Below, in pieces: positions 14,032-14,621 of a DNA stretch of 14,621 nt (its first letter is position 1; each line of letters begins with the position of its first letter). Source of the DNA: DASZHJ01 sp035581425 (GTDB lineage Bacteria; Pseudomonadota; Alphaproteobacteria; ATCC43930; CGMCC-115725); NCBI GenBank assembly GCA_035581425.1, contig DATJVP010000014.1, positions 1-14,621 of the forward strand. The letters run 5' to 3'. The notes under the pieces are model-generated. The model ran no database searches. It was not told the DNA's origin and saw only the letters and a list, made by a program, of their open reading frames with translations. The position numbers were made by a program, and so were the translations under genes.

Positions 14032-14621
14032 GGCGCGCCTTTCTCGACCGCGCACTCGCGGCCTCGCATAGCGGAACTCCCGCTGCGCTCGCGACGCACC
14101 TCAAATCGGGCAGGCAGGCTTTCATCGAGGGCGAGAAGATCGAAGGCGACCTCGCGCTCGATGCAGTCGCGGTCTCGGGTGTTCGGGCGGCGCTCCGCGA
14201 CGACCGCAACACTACGATCGAGACGGCGGAAGGGCCCGTTTTCGTCGAAGTCTTCAACCCGCCGCTTCGGCTTATTGTCGTGGGCGCCGTCCACATCGGC
14301 CAGCCGCTCGCGCAAATCGCAGCCCTCTCGGGCTACGCCGTCACGGTCGTCGACCCCCGCAGTGCCTTTGCAACGGGCGAGCGTTTCCCAGGCGTCGCGC
14401 TCTCGACCGAATGGCCCGACGAGATCCTACCGCGCCTGGCACCGGACCGGCGCACCGCGATCGTGACGCTGACCCACGACCCCAAGATCGACGATCCCGC
14501 GCTCACCGCCGCACTCAAATCGCAGGCCTTCTACATCGGCGCACTCGGCTCCAGGAAGACGCACGCCGCGCGCACCCACCGCCTGCAAAAGGCGGGATTC
14601 TCCGAGGGCGAGATCGCGCGC
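14028..14621 (+). CDS. XdhC-family C-terminal Rossmann-domain protein (partial, cut by window end)
   Basis: 198 residues are visible without a stop up to the last base. The first ~75 residues match the middle region of XdhC/CoxF proteins. The XdhC Rossmann domain follows: LIVVGAVHIGQPLA (82-95) is the nucleotide-binding loop, VTVVDPRSAF (105-114) the end of the second strand, VTLTHDPKID (146-155) and YIGALGSRKTH (169-179) family signatures. The ATG at 14028 overlaps the preceding TGA (ATGA), and no independent ribosome site is obvious, so translation is probably coupled. Together with the previous gene it reconstitutes a complete XdhC/CoxF protein, and the two products probably form one complex handling the molybdenum cofactor. 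Confidence 0.87.
   Translation, partial: MRRAFLDRALAASHSGTPAALATHLKSGRQAFIEGEKIEGDLALDAVAVSGVRAALRDDRNTTIETAEGPVFVEVFNPPLRLIVVGAVHIGQPLAQIAALSGYAVTVVDPRSAFATGERFPGVALSTEWPDEILPRLAPDRRTAIVTLTHDPKIDDPALTAALKSQAFYIGALGSRKTHAARTHRLQKAGFSEGEIAR

Noticed and set aside
1..14621. Search for CRISPR arrays, tRNA/rRNA genes, insertion sequences or attachment sites
   Set aside because: No regularly spaced direct repeats, no tRNA-like fold or rRNA stretch, no transposase or integrase motifs, and no terminal repeats seen by eye.

Overview
The window is strongly GC-rich bacterial DNA, densely packed with genes. Short intergenic gaps, 4-nt start/stop overlaps and the Cox/XdhC gene content suggest an alphaproteobacterium (Hyphomicrobiales, Rhodospirillales or similar). 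This is an inference from style and gene content; there is no rRNA or other phylogenetic marker. I see no tRNA, rRNA, CRISPR array, transposase or phage gene.

Left part (1-3379). A minus-strand pair encodes a soluble, signal-peptide-bearing spermidine-synthase-like protein and, overlapping it by 16 nt, the start of a multi-pass membrane protein that runs off the left edge. Together they look like a split version of the membrane/spermidine-synthase fusion proteins. Divergent to them is a two-gene plus-strand unit: a PLP-dependent trans-sulfuration enzyme (cystathionine gamma-synthase/lyase type) and, 8 nt downstream, a free-standing AlaX-like tRNA-editing protein. The AlaX protein has an altered first metal-binding motif.

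Middle (3376-6536). A TauD/TfdA-type Fe(II)/2-oxoglutarate dioxygenase on the minus strand converges on the AlaX gene, and both stop codons lie inside one CTAG. A divergent promoter region with a strong GC hairpin separates the dioxygenase from a 703-residue protein. That protein has an N-terminal SLOG-like nucleotide-binding domain fused to about five membrane segments, resembling the predicted SLOG/SLATT effectors of nucleotide-centred conflict systems. It is the most unusual gene in the window.

Right part (6626-14621). A molybdenum hydroxylase locus of the CO-dehydrogenase family occupies this region: coxG (membrane recruitment), then coxS-coxL-coxM (FeS, Mo and FAD subunits), coxD (MoxR AAA+ ATPase), coxE (VWA protein) and two XdhC-family genes that look like the separated halves of one XdhC/CoxF protein. 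The second half runs off the right edge. The S-L-M gene order and the AYRGAGR active-site loop in CoxL identify the form II type, whose physiological substrate may not be CO. A small secreted protein gene on the opposite strand sits between coxG and coxS and shares a second CTAG stop with coxG. CoxS/L/M would form the enzyme, CoxD/E and the XdhC proteins would mature and insert the cofactor, and CoxG would dock the enzyme at the membrane.
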